From Kappaphycus alvarezii (Eukaryota > Rhodophyta > Florideophyceae > Gigartinales > Solieriaceae): a DNA stretch of 64,000 bases. The notes below the pieces were generated by a model. It was not told the origin of the DNA and ran no database searches. It saw only the letters and a program-made list of their open reading frames with translations. The stretch spans positions 1,798,001 to 1,862,000 of the forward strand of contig NADL03000753.1 in NCBI GenBank assembly GCA_002205965.3, given 5' to 3'. The position numbers were made by a program, and so were the translations under genes. Shown piece after piece: positions 12,742 to 23,136 of the stretch. How positions within the stretch are numbered: position 1 is the stretch's first letter; each line of letters begins with the position of its first letter.

Positions 12742-12816
12742 AGTGAACCCTGTAGGATATTCCGGGCCACAACCGACCATATTTTTCAAATATTAAATCA
12801 CCCCACATTTTCCCCC
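12742..12816 (-). repeat. Inverted repeat, right arm
   Basis: Reverse-complement partner of 11407-11479, with small differences only. Confidence 0.75.
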
Positions 12817-13745
12817 AAGTGAATATAGATATACTGTATTAGCAAAAAATCTATCACAGCAGTGACAGTTGGGGACAACCTCCCCCAAAATTGGCTTGAG
12901 GCTCACCAATTTCAAAAGTGGATCTACTGTACAGTACAGCATGTACTGTACAGCACAGTGCTTCGCAGTTGAGATATAAAACCTGTGGTGGCTAAAGACG
13001 AATTTGGATTATTGGGCTTCATCACGATCATGATGTGTTGTTATGTAACCCTGTCAAAATTTTGATGACCAAAAGTCGTTGTGTTTTTCGTAATTTTAGG
13101 TATCAAGGCCACCAGCTATCCCTTTGTCAACTTTACTTGGTGCCCAACGAGGAAGGGGGCGGCTACAATACATAGTGTAAAGTAAAAATCGGAAAATATT
13201 CTAGTCCAGTTACGAAAACAAAACATCTCCAGGATAGGGACCAGCCATACAGAGTTGTTCTGCAAGCGCCTTCCACGGCGATTTGTCACAAGACGTCAGC
13301 ATGTACCCCTTTCTTGAACGTTTCCAAGCCATGCCTACGCCCCCCTTTTGCTGGTTATGTTCAAATCAATCCAAACAATCTACAGTACCAATATTTTTTC
13401 GAGCAGATTCTCCGCTGTATTAAAATCTGTCAAAGACTATTTTGGCAACTCCGACGGCCGCGTCTGCTTGCCCTGTCCTATCGTACTTTCTCCCTTTGGC
13501 TCTTTGGATACCTCTGTATACCACTCGCATCTCGAGTTCCATATAGCCTCCTATTTACCACGCGAGAGGTCAGCCGGGTAGCTTTGTCCAACTTTGCAGC
13601 TCGCTCCAGATCTACCATCGAGGGACCCGATTTTGCGACGCTACGCATCGATCTCCTCCCTTTGCATCCCCCTTTGCATCCGAGCACCATCACAAATCCC
13701 CGGCATCTCTGCGATCACTCCGTTGACTGTCTTTATCCTGCCAAC
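12817..13745. other. Upstream region of PH-kinase 1
   Basis: A short TACTGTAC cluster lies at 12925-12960. The kinase frame stays open upstream to an ATG at 13314, but the extra residues are not similar to the paralogue and the PH domain starts only about 25 residues after the ATG at 13746, so I treat this as 5' leader and promoter. No clear TATA box was picked out. Confidence 0.4.
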
Positions 13746-15044
13746 ATGAGCGAGGCAAAGTCCGAGCAGTCGTCCAACACGTCGAAGAGTTCAATTCGCC
13801 ATCCAACCCCGCAGAATATGTCTGGATGGCTTCTAAAGGAGGGCAAACGCTTTCGCTCCCGCTATCGACGCTACCTCATCCTAAAGGCGGGCATGTTGTC
13901 CAATCACCATTCGGAAACATCTCCTCCTACTTGGCAAGTTCGCATCGCCGATTGTCCGTTCCAGGGTGGTTCCCGTCCGAATGAGTTGATCATTCAACTG
14001 CCCAGCGCAAAATTCCTTCTTTGCCGAGAACCAAGAAGTTATCAGCAGTGGATGGCCGCTTTCAGGAGTTCCTCGTCTTCTGGAGTTGACGATTTCTACA
14101 AGTTGGGAACTCTTTTGGAGAGGGTGCGTTTGCAAAGTCAGGATGGCTATCGACAGAGAGACTGGTCAAAAGACTGCTGTCAAGATTATTGAGAAGCATG
14201 GTCACGATCCAAGGGAGGTTGAGTACATGTCCAGAGAGATGGATATCATGAAGAGTGTCGCATCCCAACGTCGTAAACACGATTGAATGTTTTGACTCGC
14301 CTACTCATCTTCACATCGTCCTCGAGTACATGGCTGGCGGCGAGTTGTTTGATATCATTGCAGATGCTGGATCTTTCACAGAGCGAAAGGCAGCACAGGT
14401 TACCCGTGATCTCATTAAGGGTGTCCAGTACCTACATGCATGATATAGTTCATCGTGATCTCAAGCCCGAGAATGTCCTCTGCGTCAGCAAAAGCTGGCC
14501 GAGCGGTTAAAATTGCTGACTTTGGCCTCGCAGACTTTTCTCGTGATGGTGTCATTAATACCACTTCAGGCTCTGGCATGATTGGTACCCCAGGGTATGT
14601 CGCTCCCGAAGTTGTCAACAAGGTCAACTACGGTCCCGCAGTCGACATGTGGGCAGTTGGTGTGTTGTTGTACATCATGTTAAGTGGAAAGATGCCGTTT
14701 TATGGAAAGAGTGATCGCGCCTGCCTTGAAATGATATCCAAGGGCAAATACTCCATGCCTTTGCGAGAGTGGTCTCAGATCAGTGAGGATGCCAAATCAT
14801 TGGTTAGAGGTTTGCTCCAACTTGACCAGAACAAGCGCTAACTGCCAATGCCGCCTTGCAACATAAGTGGCTTGCGGATCCAAGTGCCCAGAGTTCCTCA
14901 CCCATCAACAATGATCTCAGTGGAATTCACTCCAGTAGGAGGAAGTTCAGGAAGGCAGTTATGGCTACGATGACAGTTGGGAGGATTGCCACGCTTGCAG
15001 GAGGAAACGCACCGGGCGCAGATGAGGCTCCCGCCGTCGTGTAG
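13746..15044 (+). CDS. PH-domain Ser/Thr kinase (CaMK-like) 1, frame disrupted
   Basis: The product resembles kinase 2 at 21919-23136 over its whole length. After a Ser-rich start (MSEAKSEQSSNTSKSS) comes a PH-like domain (GWLLKEGKRFRSRYRRYL to QQWMAAFRSS), then a kinase domain: FYKLGTLL, TAVKII (ATP lysine), LEYMAGGELFDIIADA, DIVHRDLKPENVL (catalytic loop), IADFGLADF, GTPGYVAPEVV, VDMWAVGVLLY and SGKMPFYG, then LQHKWLADP. The last ~50 residues (NDLSGIHSSRRKFRKAV) match the paralogue's tail. The PH part would bring the kinase to membrane lipids; the substrate is unknown. Single-base losses shift the frame near 14118, 14258, 14440, 14500 and 14843, so no continuous protein can be made from this sequence as given. 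The conserved residues, including HRD, DFG and APE, are intact in the correct frames, so either recent inactivation or sequence error fits. The start is chosen because PH similarity begins just after it. Confidence 0.8.
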
Positions 15045-15294
15045 ACATTTGGCGGCGATGTAAATATAGTCATGTTGGTTGACTTCTGCCTTCGACTGCA
15101 CTTTTGTAGGGGAGCGGCGGGCTAGCTATCTGCCTTTTGCTTCGGAACCGGTTACTAAAATGAATGTTGGATCTTGAAGTCTTGGTAGAGCCGTCAGTAG
15201 GTGCGGTAGTAGCCCAGAAACCGCGCGACGATGGCCGCGCTCATTTTTCCTCTTTACTCTGAACCGCTATTCGACTACTTGATGCGTTGTGACA
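15045..15294. other. Gap between converging genes
   Basis: About 250 bp separate the stop of PH-kinase 1 (+) and the stop of CSN2 (-). It must hold both 3' ends. No canonical AATAAA is evident on either strand. Confidence 0.5.
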
Positions 15295-16830
15295 CTAGGT
15301 CAGCTTGTTCGCGATGGACTGGCGTAAACGATGCAGTCGTCGCTCCACTTCTTGATCGCTGCGTACTTTCGCTTGTCACTTTCAGATCGCTCGTCCTTCA
15401 AGATCAACCGATTGTTAATCTGATCTATTTTGCCATCCACCCTACCATCTATGATAGAGTCACAAGGAGGGACTCTAACTCTTCAACTTCAATGTTTAAG
15501 CTCTTTCGCTGCATACGGTATACCAATCCTCTTGTAGGGTTGGATTAGCTTGAGCAGCACTTGCGATCTAAACCTGCTTAGCAATTCCTCCACATGTTCT
15601 CTGATAAATGGGTCACCCATGATTGACGAGGAGTTTTGTCTAAGGATCTTCTCAAACTCTTGCACATCTTTCCGCGTGTATGCACCGCGCAATGTATTCA
15701 TCGTCAAGATTTCTGTGTTATTCACGTATGGTTTTGCTTCCGGGGAGTCAAAGGGATCAATGTCACTCAAAGCCAGCATGTTGGCCAACACCAAATACTT
15801 TAAGCACTGTATGCGGCGCGAATTACCAGCCTCATCGTAGTTCTTGAAGGCCTCGAAAAAGTCAGAGTGGGCGCCGTCAAAGTTTCGGGCGACCATGTGC
15901 ATTTTGCCTCCGCACTCGCGTATTACGCCCATAATTCGCGGGTGAGGAATCGCGCTCTTAACCTGCAAGGCCTTCTCGTATAATTGCTTAGCTTTTTCGT
16001 ATTCTTTGTCGCTGTGTGCATTTGGATCTCAAGCGCATACACCTCTAGGAGCTGGGTTCCCTTTTTAAGGTCATCGGATCCGTCCTCCTGTTGACAAGAA
16101 CGGTGCAGCTCCTTCAAGATCCTTGTTAGTCTTGGAAACTCGCCCACATCAAACCATAGCTTGCCCAATTTGAGATTTGTTTTGAACCAGAGACGATCGT
16201 TACGAGCTTCCTGCAATGCTGCAAGAGTGGTTTCATAAAACTCTTGGAGCAAATCCATATGGTTCGAGGATGAGACAAAGTCTAGAATGGCGTTGATAGA
16301 CTTTTCGGAGTAATTTCTCGTTACAGCTGAGCGAATGTATGTTAGCATTTCCTTGTACCTCTGAATCATTTCCTTGAATTCGCCCATTCGAAACTTGAGC
16401 TTTACAATCTGCTTGAGTGCTTTAAATCCCCATTGTCCCTTTTCGGTTTCCATCTCCAGCACCTCTTCAAATCCTGAGAGGGCGGCGTTTGGTCTGTCTC
16501 CAATAAACCCTTCGAGTTATAGTACTATACCGAGAACACCACACGAATTTGCGCAAAGAAATTCCACTTTTGAGTCAGAATCAAGTTGCAACTGCACCAA
16601 AGCATGACTGGTAGGCTGATTATTCAAGGTGTATCTTTGAGCTTAAAGTACGTCACGAATACGTCGGCACACGAAAAAAGCCAGCTGCATGGTCGAAGTC
16701 TACATATTCATGCGAATGATCCGAAGCAGTAATGATAACTTACCTGATTTTCAATATCTACATCCTGCTCCTCATCGTCGTCAGTCTCGTACTCGAAACC
16801 ATAGTCCTCATCTTCTTCCATGTCCGACAT
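15295..16830 (-). CDS. CSN2: COP9 signalosome subunit 2, two exons, with frame changes
   Basis: Subunit 2 of the COP9 signalosome, the complex that removes NEDD8 from cullin-RING ligases; CSN2 binds the cullin and carries a TPR-like helical repeat and a C-terminal PCI domain. Exon 1 (16830-16744) encodes an acidic start, [18 protein letters not shown], ending DVDIENQ. Exon 2 (16524-15295) continues YYNSKG, then [113 protein letters not shown]-like [23 protein letters not shown] and the PCI tail ending SIANKLT. Length and order agree with animal and plant CSN2 (about 440 residues). Single-base frame changes lie near 16020, 15496, 15455 and 15335; the terminal stop at 15295 is assigned by the family-like C-terminus. 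The gene converges on PH-kinase 1. Because CSN2 is usually single-copy and conserved, read error should be ruled out before calling it dead. Confidence 0.9.
16525..16743 (-). other. CSN2 intron (219 bp, GT-AG)
   Basis: The donor reads CAG|GTAAGTTAT and the acceptor GGTATAG|TACTATAAC on the minus strand. Joining them keeps frame and places DIENQ directly before YYNSK, exactly as in other CSN2 proteins. Confidence 0.9.
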
Positions 16831-17170
16831 CCGGAAACGCTTGGTAATAACTGCTACTTTGAGAATGTTTGTTCCTTGGCACGAAAGGCCTCCTGGGGTC
16901 TGTGATCTGGCGCAGCAACAGATGTCAGAATGAAGATAGAGCGGATGCGATGCAGTGGTTTCTGCAATGCGGAAGTGATTTCCGCGAAATGGAACTGCAT
17001 CGAATCTGTACGCGTGGCAAGGAAATTGGCCGCTAGAACCAGACCTTTTGAGCCTGGAAATAGAAAAGATTTTGACTTTATTTTCTTCGGCGAAAAAAGA
17101 AAAACAGTTGGACGATTTTTTTTGTACTCTACTGTTGTTTATTTGCACCGTCACAATCTCCCGAGTACAG
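16831..17170. other. CSN2 upstream region
   Basis: Contains open frames on both strands that overlap exon 1 but have no domain. A T-rich tract (17050-17130) lies about 250 bp upstream of the CSN2 ATG. Confidence 0.35.
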
Positions 17171-17402
17171 TACTGTACTGTAGTGAACCCGCCCCCGCCG
17201 CTCCAACCGATGCATCCCCGGCCCCCGCTTCTGCTGCCCACTCGCGTCCAAGTGTCACTCGACACTTGGCGTTATCAGCCGCCGTATCTACCAGCGATGA
17301 GTTGCACCCTCGGTCATCCCTTGCTCAAGCTATCCTGTCCCGAGCATCGATACTGTGCGCTTGGACGATGAGGTACATCGGTTAGATCTAGCCGTATAGT
17401 TA
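17171..17402 (+). mobile_element. LINE 3'-terminal fragment
   Basis: The last ~150 bp (17255-17402) is about 90% identical to 20060-20215. In both, translation gives GVI.RRMYQR followed by SSLAQAILS-type residues and a Cys-containing end, the C-terminal tail of the LINE family also seen at 10.95-11.13 kb. A short palindrome (CCAAGTGTC/GACACTTGG with a 4-base loop) lies at 17246-17267. Confidence 0.55.
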
Positions 17403-18540
17403 AGTTCAAATTTTATTTTATGCATTAAGTATCCTACAGTAACTGTTACTCCACGCCCTTGCCATCCCCGCCCCGCCCTTGCCCCGTCGTAGACAAAAAA
17501 AATCCTCCCAAACGTTCCCCAGGCGCCACCGCTTCCCTCGTCCCCTCTCGACATCGCTGCGGCCACCGCCGCCACACGCATCTCCAAAGCCGCAGCCACG
17601 CGGCTGCCAATTGCTGAGGCCACTGCTGCCGTCGCGGATTGTGCTGACACCTCGTGGTGTCAACCCGCCCCTCACCGCCCTCGTGGTGTCCCCCCAATCC
17701 GCCGCGCTCAGGGCACCCCGCTGGACAATCCGCCCAAGCCCCCTACTCACCCCGCCGACCCTCCTGCGGGAGACTCGTCCGCCCCGGCCCGTCTAGGAGA
17801 AATGCAGGTCGACGACCCCGTCGAGCCCAAACCCGCGGCCAACGTCTCCGCTCCGGCCCACGCTCCGGGCCCGTCTTCGTAACCGCCGTCATCACGGAGT
17901 AAGGAGAACACATCCCTTGCCGCCCCTGCCCCTTCCGTCGGTCCACGATGCACTGCACAGCCGCTCCGCCCGTCCGACATCTTCGACCGCATCCCGGCCA
18001 ACTGTATGCATAGCTTCGCTGTCTTGATCATTCGGCTCTTCCGGGCGGCCTCCCACGCACGGAATGCTGATGCTGTTCATTCTGCGTTTGTTCGCATCCA
18101 CTTGCTTCACCGCAGTTCTGCGACGCTCACTACGGGAACCTGGGTGGCGTTCTCAGTCTGGCCAAAGCCACGCTCTTGTGAACGCATTCGCCGAGCAACC
18201 GCTGGCGATTGGGGAACTCTGGACAGAAGCTATTCGAGTCATCGGACCCGAGAAGAACGGTCTTCCGTCACCGCTTTCCCCCCCATGACCCTCGGCGGGA
18301 CCCAAAATTCCGTTGAGCAGCACATCTGGCCCAAGATGCACAATATGGACGCGCAATGAGAACGTTGCACCAGTCTCGCATCGCGGACTTCGGGACAACA
18401 GTTCAGAACGCCTGCGTGCGCTGCACCACCTCCACCGTCACCGGTCACAACACGCGATAGATCTACTCCCGAATGACATTCTGAGGCTGCAGTCCTTCGC
18501 GCTGTCCGCCGGCGTAATCAGAACTCCGCCCGGGCCTGAT
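17403..18540 (+). mobile_element. GC-rich decayed LINE-like block
   Basis: This stretch is markedly GC-rich (17450-17900 especially, with Pro/Arg-rich open frames on both strands) compared with its surroundings. Frames around 17990-18480 (for example DIFDRIPANCMHSFAVLIIR) resemble the region before the RT core in RT-family proteins of algae and protists, but only loosely. It leads directly into the clearer LINE fragment at 18541. No continuous frame is present. Confidence 0.4.
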
Positions 18541-19430
18541 CGCATGTCCCCTCGGCTCTTCACCTCCTGGCGAACACCAGGGTGACGCCAGAGGCAGGGC
18601 TTACGGGAATCTCTGTGCTCACTTCCGTTGTGCGGCGACTAGCTAATGGGGACCTCCCAGACGCCACAATACACCTGCTGCGGCATTTCCCACTGCCCAT
18701 CCCGTCTGTAGTCGCCCACATATACGATGATGCGTGGTCAGTGATGCTGCGTCGCCACTTCGGAGTTCCCGTCTTCGACGAAACTGCCCCGCTCCTTTGC
18801 GTGAATGCAAGACGCCTCTGGACCACCTCGGGGCCATGCCGCTGACCTGTGTAACAAAGGTCTCGGTTGGAAGAACCGCCACGAAGCAGTGGCAAAATCG
18901 CTCGGCAAAGACCTGTTCAAAGCTGCGGGAGCTGGCGTTCCCTACGAAGTGCCGTATTTATTTCCTGGACTGGACGCCCGACCTGCCGACATACTCGTCC
19001 ACCCACTACTCCGGAAAACCCTAAGCCCTCTCCCGGTTGCATATGACATCACAGTGTTCTCACCTTTCCAACAGTGCTTCCTATCCATGAGAGCCCGGGA
19101 AGCGCGCGCTGCCGCCAATGCGGCGGAACGACGGAAACTGAGGGACTTTGCAACCAAAAACCGCCGCCGTTCCTGGTCGTGCTTCACCTGGACGCCCGCA
19201 TCTCGGCTGGCAGTTTGTCCCGCTAGCCTTTGATTCCCTGGGATGCCCGTCGGCGACCACACCCAAGGTGGTCGACGAGTATGCGGCCGCCATCGCGGCC
19301 TGTATCGGAAGCTCGAAGGCGAAGGTATCCTCTCGGCTTTATCTATAGCTCAGCTATGCCATGTGGTCCACGTGTGCAGCTTCAGCGATTGGTTGTCGCC
19401 CGCAAGATGCAGATGTTTCTCCGCTCTTGA
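18541..19430 (+). mobile_element. LINE fragment: RT edge and restriction-like endonuclease part
   Basis: The frame at 18582-18845 reads GLTGISVLTSVVRRLANGDLP, resembling the segment before the RT palm in R2-like RT proteins, and then WSVMLRRHFGVPVFDE, which normally sits after the RT; the RT core itself seems to be missing. The frame at 18805-19233 continues with AADLCNKGLGWKNRHEAV (the family's GDHA...C...RH zinc-like motif), VPYLFPGLDARPADILVH and LPVAYDITVFSPFQ. The RPAD...D spacing fits the (K/R)PD...(D/E) active site of restriction-like endonucleases of R2/NeSL-type LINEs. A last piece, PLAFDSLGCPSATTPKVVDE (19200-19260), is in another frame. The fragment is broken by several frame changes. 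Confidence 0.6.
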
Positions 19431-19539
19431 GCTAGTCAATTTTGTGGCCATGTACAAGGACAGTACTGTACCGAAGAAGTTTAATGAGTGAAAAGTACTG
19501 TATGTAACTAGCACAGTACAGTAGGGCAGTCCCCTCAAC

Positions 19540-20215
19540 TGCCACCACTGTGACCACCCCGTGGACACCGTCGGGGATCACGCCGCCGACCCCTGCTGCC
19601 CTGGTTTCGGCCGTCATCACCGCCATAACTCGCTCTGTAAGCCGATTGTGACACACGTTACCCGCGCCGCGGGTCTGGATACTCGGCACGAGGTTCCGTT
19701 CCTCGTCCCGGGCACTGAGCTCCGGCCCGCCGATATCCTTGTACAACCGCCCCCAACCCCGGAAGGCACAACGTTGCGCCCCATTGCCTGTGACATCATT
19801 GTCGTCTCACCATTTAAGGCCGCAGTCCACACCAAGGCGACCCAGGTTGCCGGAGGCGCTGCTGAACTGGCGGCCCGCGACAAGTTCACAACCCTGGAAC
19901 GCAGCATCGCCCGACGCCTCCCGCTGCCTCAACTGGCCCATCTTCTGCGCCTTACACGCCGAACTTCACGTTTCGACCTCCGGCGTTTGATTCCCTAGGT
20001 GCCCCTTCCCCTGGAACTATTGCATATATCGGTGGATAACGCCAAGTGTCACTCGACTCGAGTGACACTTGGCGTTATCCACCGCCGTATGTACCAGCGA
20101 CTGAGTTGCACCCTCTGGTCATTCCTTGCTCAAGCTATCCTGTCCGAGCATCGATACTGTACGCTTGGACGACGAAGTACATCCGGATAGATCTTCACCG
20201 TATAGTTAGATCGTG
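19540..20215 (+). mobile_element. Second LINE C-terminal fragment
   Basis: A 145-codon open frame (19561-19998) repeats the neighbouring copy: GDHAADPCCPGFGRHHRHNS, VPFLVPGTELRPADILVQ and RPIACDIIVVSPF, followed in another frame by PPAFDSLGAPSPGT and then GVIHRRMYQRLSCTLWS with AQAILSEHRYC. It has the zinc-like motif and the RPAD...D endonuclease signature. It is about 40-50% identical in protein to the 18.8-kb copy, so it is a different insertion, not a recent duplication. A perfect palindrome (20030-20084) interrupts its end. Confidence 0.6.
20030..20084. repeat. Perfect 55-bp palindrome (27-bp arms)
   Basis: Bases 20030-20056 are an exact reverse complement of 20058-20084, with a single C between them; the arms contain TAACGCCAAGTGTCACTCGA. 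The outer LINE sequence continues beyond the right arm only, so the left arm looks like an inverted duplication of the right. Confidence 0.9.
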
Positions 20216-21918
20216 CGCAGTCTTAGCAGATACTGAACGCATTAAGCTTTTTCACATATTGAGCTAATGGGAAACGAAGCTGAAGCAATAGCAAGGGCCT
20301 CAAGCACCTCTTTCTTGTTGGTTTTCTCCCTGCATGTCGTTTCGTAACATCTTTGTTGAAGCCTTTTCTTTAGCAGCGAAGAATCCGTCTTGTGTTGTTT
20401 GCAGCTGTCACCGCAATCTTTGCAATGTTAGATCTGTTGTGAAGCTGTCTCCAATTTATGAAGTGTCGTTTTCGCCTGTGGAATTCTCACGAACAATGAA
20501 CAAGGCGGTTTGTCATTTATGCAGAAGATAGTGTATTACACTCCTCTGTGACCTATCTGATCGCGGTGAGAATGCCGAGCATCAAATTGACTCTGCCCTT
20601 ATCAATCACATCGAACACTCTAAACAAATGCCGCCTAAACTCGCCTAAACTCGCCCATACTATCAGCAATTAGACATGAATCAAAAGGTTGGCTCAACCA
20701 CCTTTGGTGCGACTCGTCCACAGTGGCAATTACTGCATCGACTGTAATCCTATGGCACAGTCCTCATCTCTGACTTTGCCCTTGAATTTATGAAAGTGAG
20801 GTTTACTTTATCTGGATGTCTGTCTGACTCTGTCCCAAGGACACAGAACTGCCTCTTCCGTCTCGGCAAGTAACAGTTTTACCCCTAACTAAAGTTATTC
20901 GTTCCCTTATTATTGCATGACGGTATGAATAGGACTACTGACCTGTCAACGATAAGAGTACAAATTAATCAGGGATAGCATTTTCCGACCATTCTTTCGG
21001 ATTGAATTCGTACGCATTTCTTCACGCCTCAGTCGAGCGAGTTGAGATGCATGCTCCTATTAAATGAAATGCAAACAGTGCACAGACAGCTGACTGTGAG
21101 TCTTAAAGGCACCACCAGTTTTGACTGTTTTCCAAACAACCACGTTCATTTATCATGATATCCCTCTGCTGCTGAGAAGATTGTTAACACATGTTGAGGC
21201 CAATCACACTTTGCTACCATGATTCTGCATCAGCGTTACCTGAAACGTCATTGCGAGATGCTACCCTGAATTAAGTCATGAAACTCTTGAGTCTCTGGGC
21301 AACCAGCATTGGATTCCAACTTTGTAATACCAAAGCTTCTTTATTCTGATAATGTTTCCGCTTTTCCCACCGCTGGCCTACGAAAGCGCACAAATGTGCC
21401 GTAAGCATATCGTTACAGTTTGCTAAATGTGTACGGAAAGATAGAAATTCGGCTGTTTACATGTTGCCTGATTAGAATGTTACCTCTGACACTTCAAATC
21501 CTCGTAACTTCCCGAATCCATAAATCTTGCATGAACCTGGCAACGTCTGTGGTTGCTAACCTGCCAGTACCTTTCTTTTCAACGTATTCAACCTTGGGCA
21601 GTTCGTGAACCAACTGTATTGCATTGTCACCAACGCGGAGCACCGAGGGAAACTGACTTGCGAAACAGAAACCAATCACGCAGGCTCAAAACCCGTTACA
21701 GTCTCATCATACCGCACATCCCAAATACCAAACCAACTCTATTTGCCATTTCATTCTCCACATGGCACAGGTATGCACAGTTAAGTTCCCTCTTCCCTTC
21801 CTCTCTTGAACACTTATCCTTGATTAATCTCAACTGGTTGATCAGCGGCCCCTGAGCCTGCAGGTCCGTGGCCTGCAGGTCCATGACCATTATTTTTGTT
21901 TTGACGACAAACCGCTGA
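20216..21918. other. No recognised gene between LINE block and PH-kinase 2
   Basis: Only short open frames (at most 100 codons, at 21553-21855 on the plus strand) without domains. The last part (21700-21918) must hold the 3' end of PH-kinase 2. Confidence 0.45.
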
Positions 21919-23136
21919 TTAGATCTTCATTCTTTCAATCGTATGCACCGCGTTGACAGCCTTTCGAAAACGTTGGCGCACTTTAGAATGGATCTGGCTG
22001 AGGTCATTGTGCAACGGTGTCGTACTTAACTCTTGCGGTGTTGCAAGCCACTTATGCTGTAACGCAGCTTTGGCCGTGAGCCTAAGCTCCGGCCGTATTT
22101 GAAGCAATGCTCTTACAAGAGATTTTGCATCCTCGCTGACATGTCTCCATTCTCTGTCTGGAAACGAATACTCTCCATTTGCAGTCATTCGAAGACATTG
22201 CACATCATCCTTGCCGTAAAATGGCATGCGCCCGCTCAGCATAACATACAAAACGACACCGCAAGCCCACATATCCACGGGAGGTCCATACGGTTTCCGC
22301 TGCACTACCTCTGGGGCCACATAACCCGGAGTGCCAATCATAGCTGTCATGGTCGAGTTGTTGTACTTGTCGTAAAAGTTTGCGAGACCAAAGTCGCAAA
22401 GCTTGATCTGCAGCGGCCAAGAGTGGCTCTTACACAGGATGTTCTCCGGCTTAATATCGCAATGAACGACGCCCACCTCGTGGAGATAATCAACGCCCTT
22501 GATGATTTCCCTTACGACCTGCGAAGCGCGTTGTTCGGACAAGTGGCCTTGATCGGCAATAATGTCGAAAAGTTCACCGCCTTCCATGTATTCAATAACT
22601 AAATACAACTTCTTCCTAGAATCAAAAATATCAAAAGTATTGACGATGTTGTCATGGGCGATCGCCATCATAATCTTGACCTCTCGCATAATGAACTGCA
22701 TCTCACGAACATCGTAGGAATCCTTGTTGATAATCTTGATTGCGACCTTGTCATTCCGTTCCGCATCCTCACCAATGAAGACCTTGGCAAAAGCACCCTC
22801 CCCCAACATATGACCCATCCTGTAAAAGCGGTCAATAGTCATCTCCAAAGCCCTGCGGAATGCGTTTTGCCAGGTTACAAAGTCCTCTTCTGATTTTGCG
22901 AAATAACTAAGCAGGCGCCGTCTCAACTTGATAGTAAACTCCAGGGGGCGTGGACCAATGTCGATGGGGCATTCAATGAGACTTATTTCCCAAGTTGGCG
23001 GTTCACGCTCGGAGTGACTGTTCGAAAGTGCGGTGCCACTTAGACGCATAAAGCGTTCCCATCGAGAGCCATTGTTCCCCTCCTTATTGAGCCAGCCGCT
23101 ATGGAGAACCGGTGGGCCGTGTCTGAGCATTGCCAT
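21919..23136 (-). CDS. PH-domain Ser/Thr kinase (CaMK-like) 2
   Basis: One continuous 405-residue frame without introns. Residues 14-97 form a PH-like domain (SGWLNKEGNNGSRWERFMRL at its start, FVTWQNAFRRAL at its C-terminal helix). Residues 104-363 are a kinase domain: glycine loop GEGAFAKV (112-119), ATP lysine in VAIK (K134), REVKIM (helix C), catalytic loop HCDIKPEN (225-232), DFG at 248-250, APE at 274-276, DMWACGVVLYVMLSGRMPF in lobe C, and LQHKWL near the end. The Arg of HRD is replaced by Cys, while Asp227, Lys229 and Asn232 are kept, so activity is likely but not dependent on activation-loop phosphorylation in the usual way. Closest kin are calcium/calmodulin- and AMPK-type kinases; no EF hands are seen. 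The 40-residue tail (NDLSQIHSKVRQRFRKAV) is basic and shared with kinase 1. The ATG at 23136 is chosen because the PH domain starts soon after it. Confidence 0.92.
   Translation of the reverse strand: MAMLRHGPPVLHSGWLNKEGNNGSRWERFMRLSGTALSNSHSEREPPTWEISLIECPIDIGPRPLEFTIKLRRRLLSYFAKSEEDFVTWQNAFRRALEMTIDRFYRMGHMLGEGAFAKVFIGEDAERNDKVAIKIINKDSYDVREMQFIMREVKIMMAIAHDNIVNTFDIFDSRKKLYLVIEYMEGGELFDIIADQGHLSEQRASQVVREIIKGVDYLHEVGVVHCDIKPENILCKSHSWPLQIKLCDFGLANFYDKYNNSTMTAMIGTPGYVAPEVVQRKPYGPPVDMWACGVVLYVMLSGRMPFYGKDDVQCLRMTANGEYSFPDREWRHVSEDAKSLVRALLQIRPELRLTAKAALQHKWLATPQELSTTPLHNDLSQIHSKVRQRFRKAVNAVHTIERMKI

Noticed and set aside
13314-13745. In-frame N-terminal extension of PH-kinase 1
   Set aside because: The paralogue starts just before its PH domain and the extension has no likeness to it, so the ATG at 13746 is preferred.
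17418-17902. Several overlapping open frames of 80-110 codons on both strands
   Set aside because: The GC-rich composition lacks stop codons by chance; the frames are Pro/Arg/Ala-rich, mutually overlapping and without domains.
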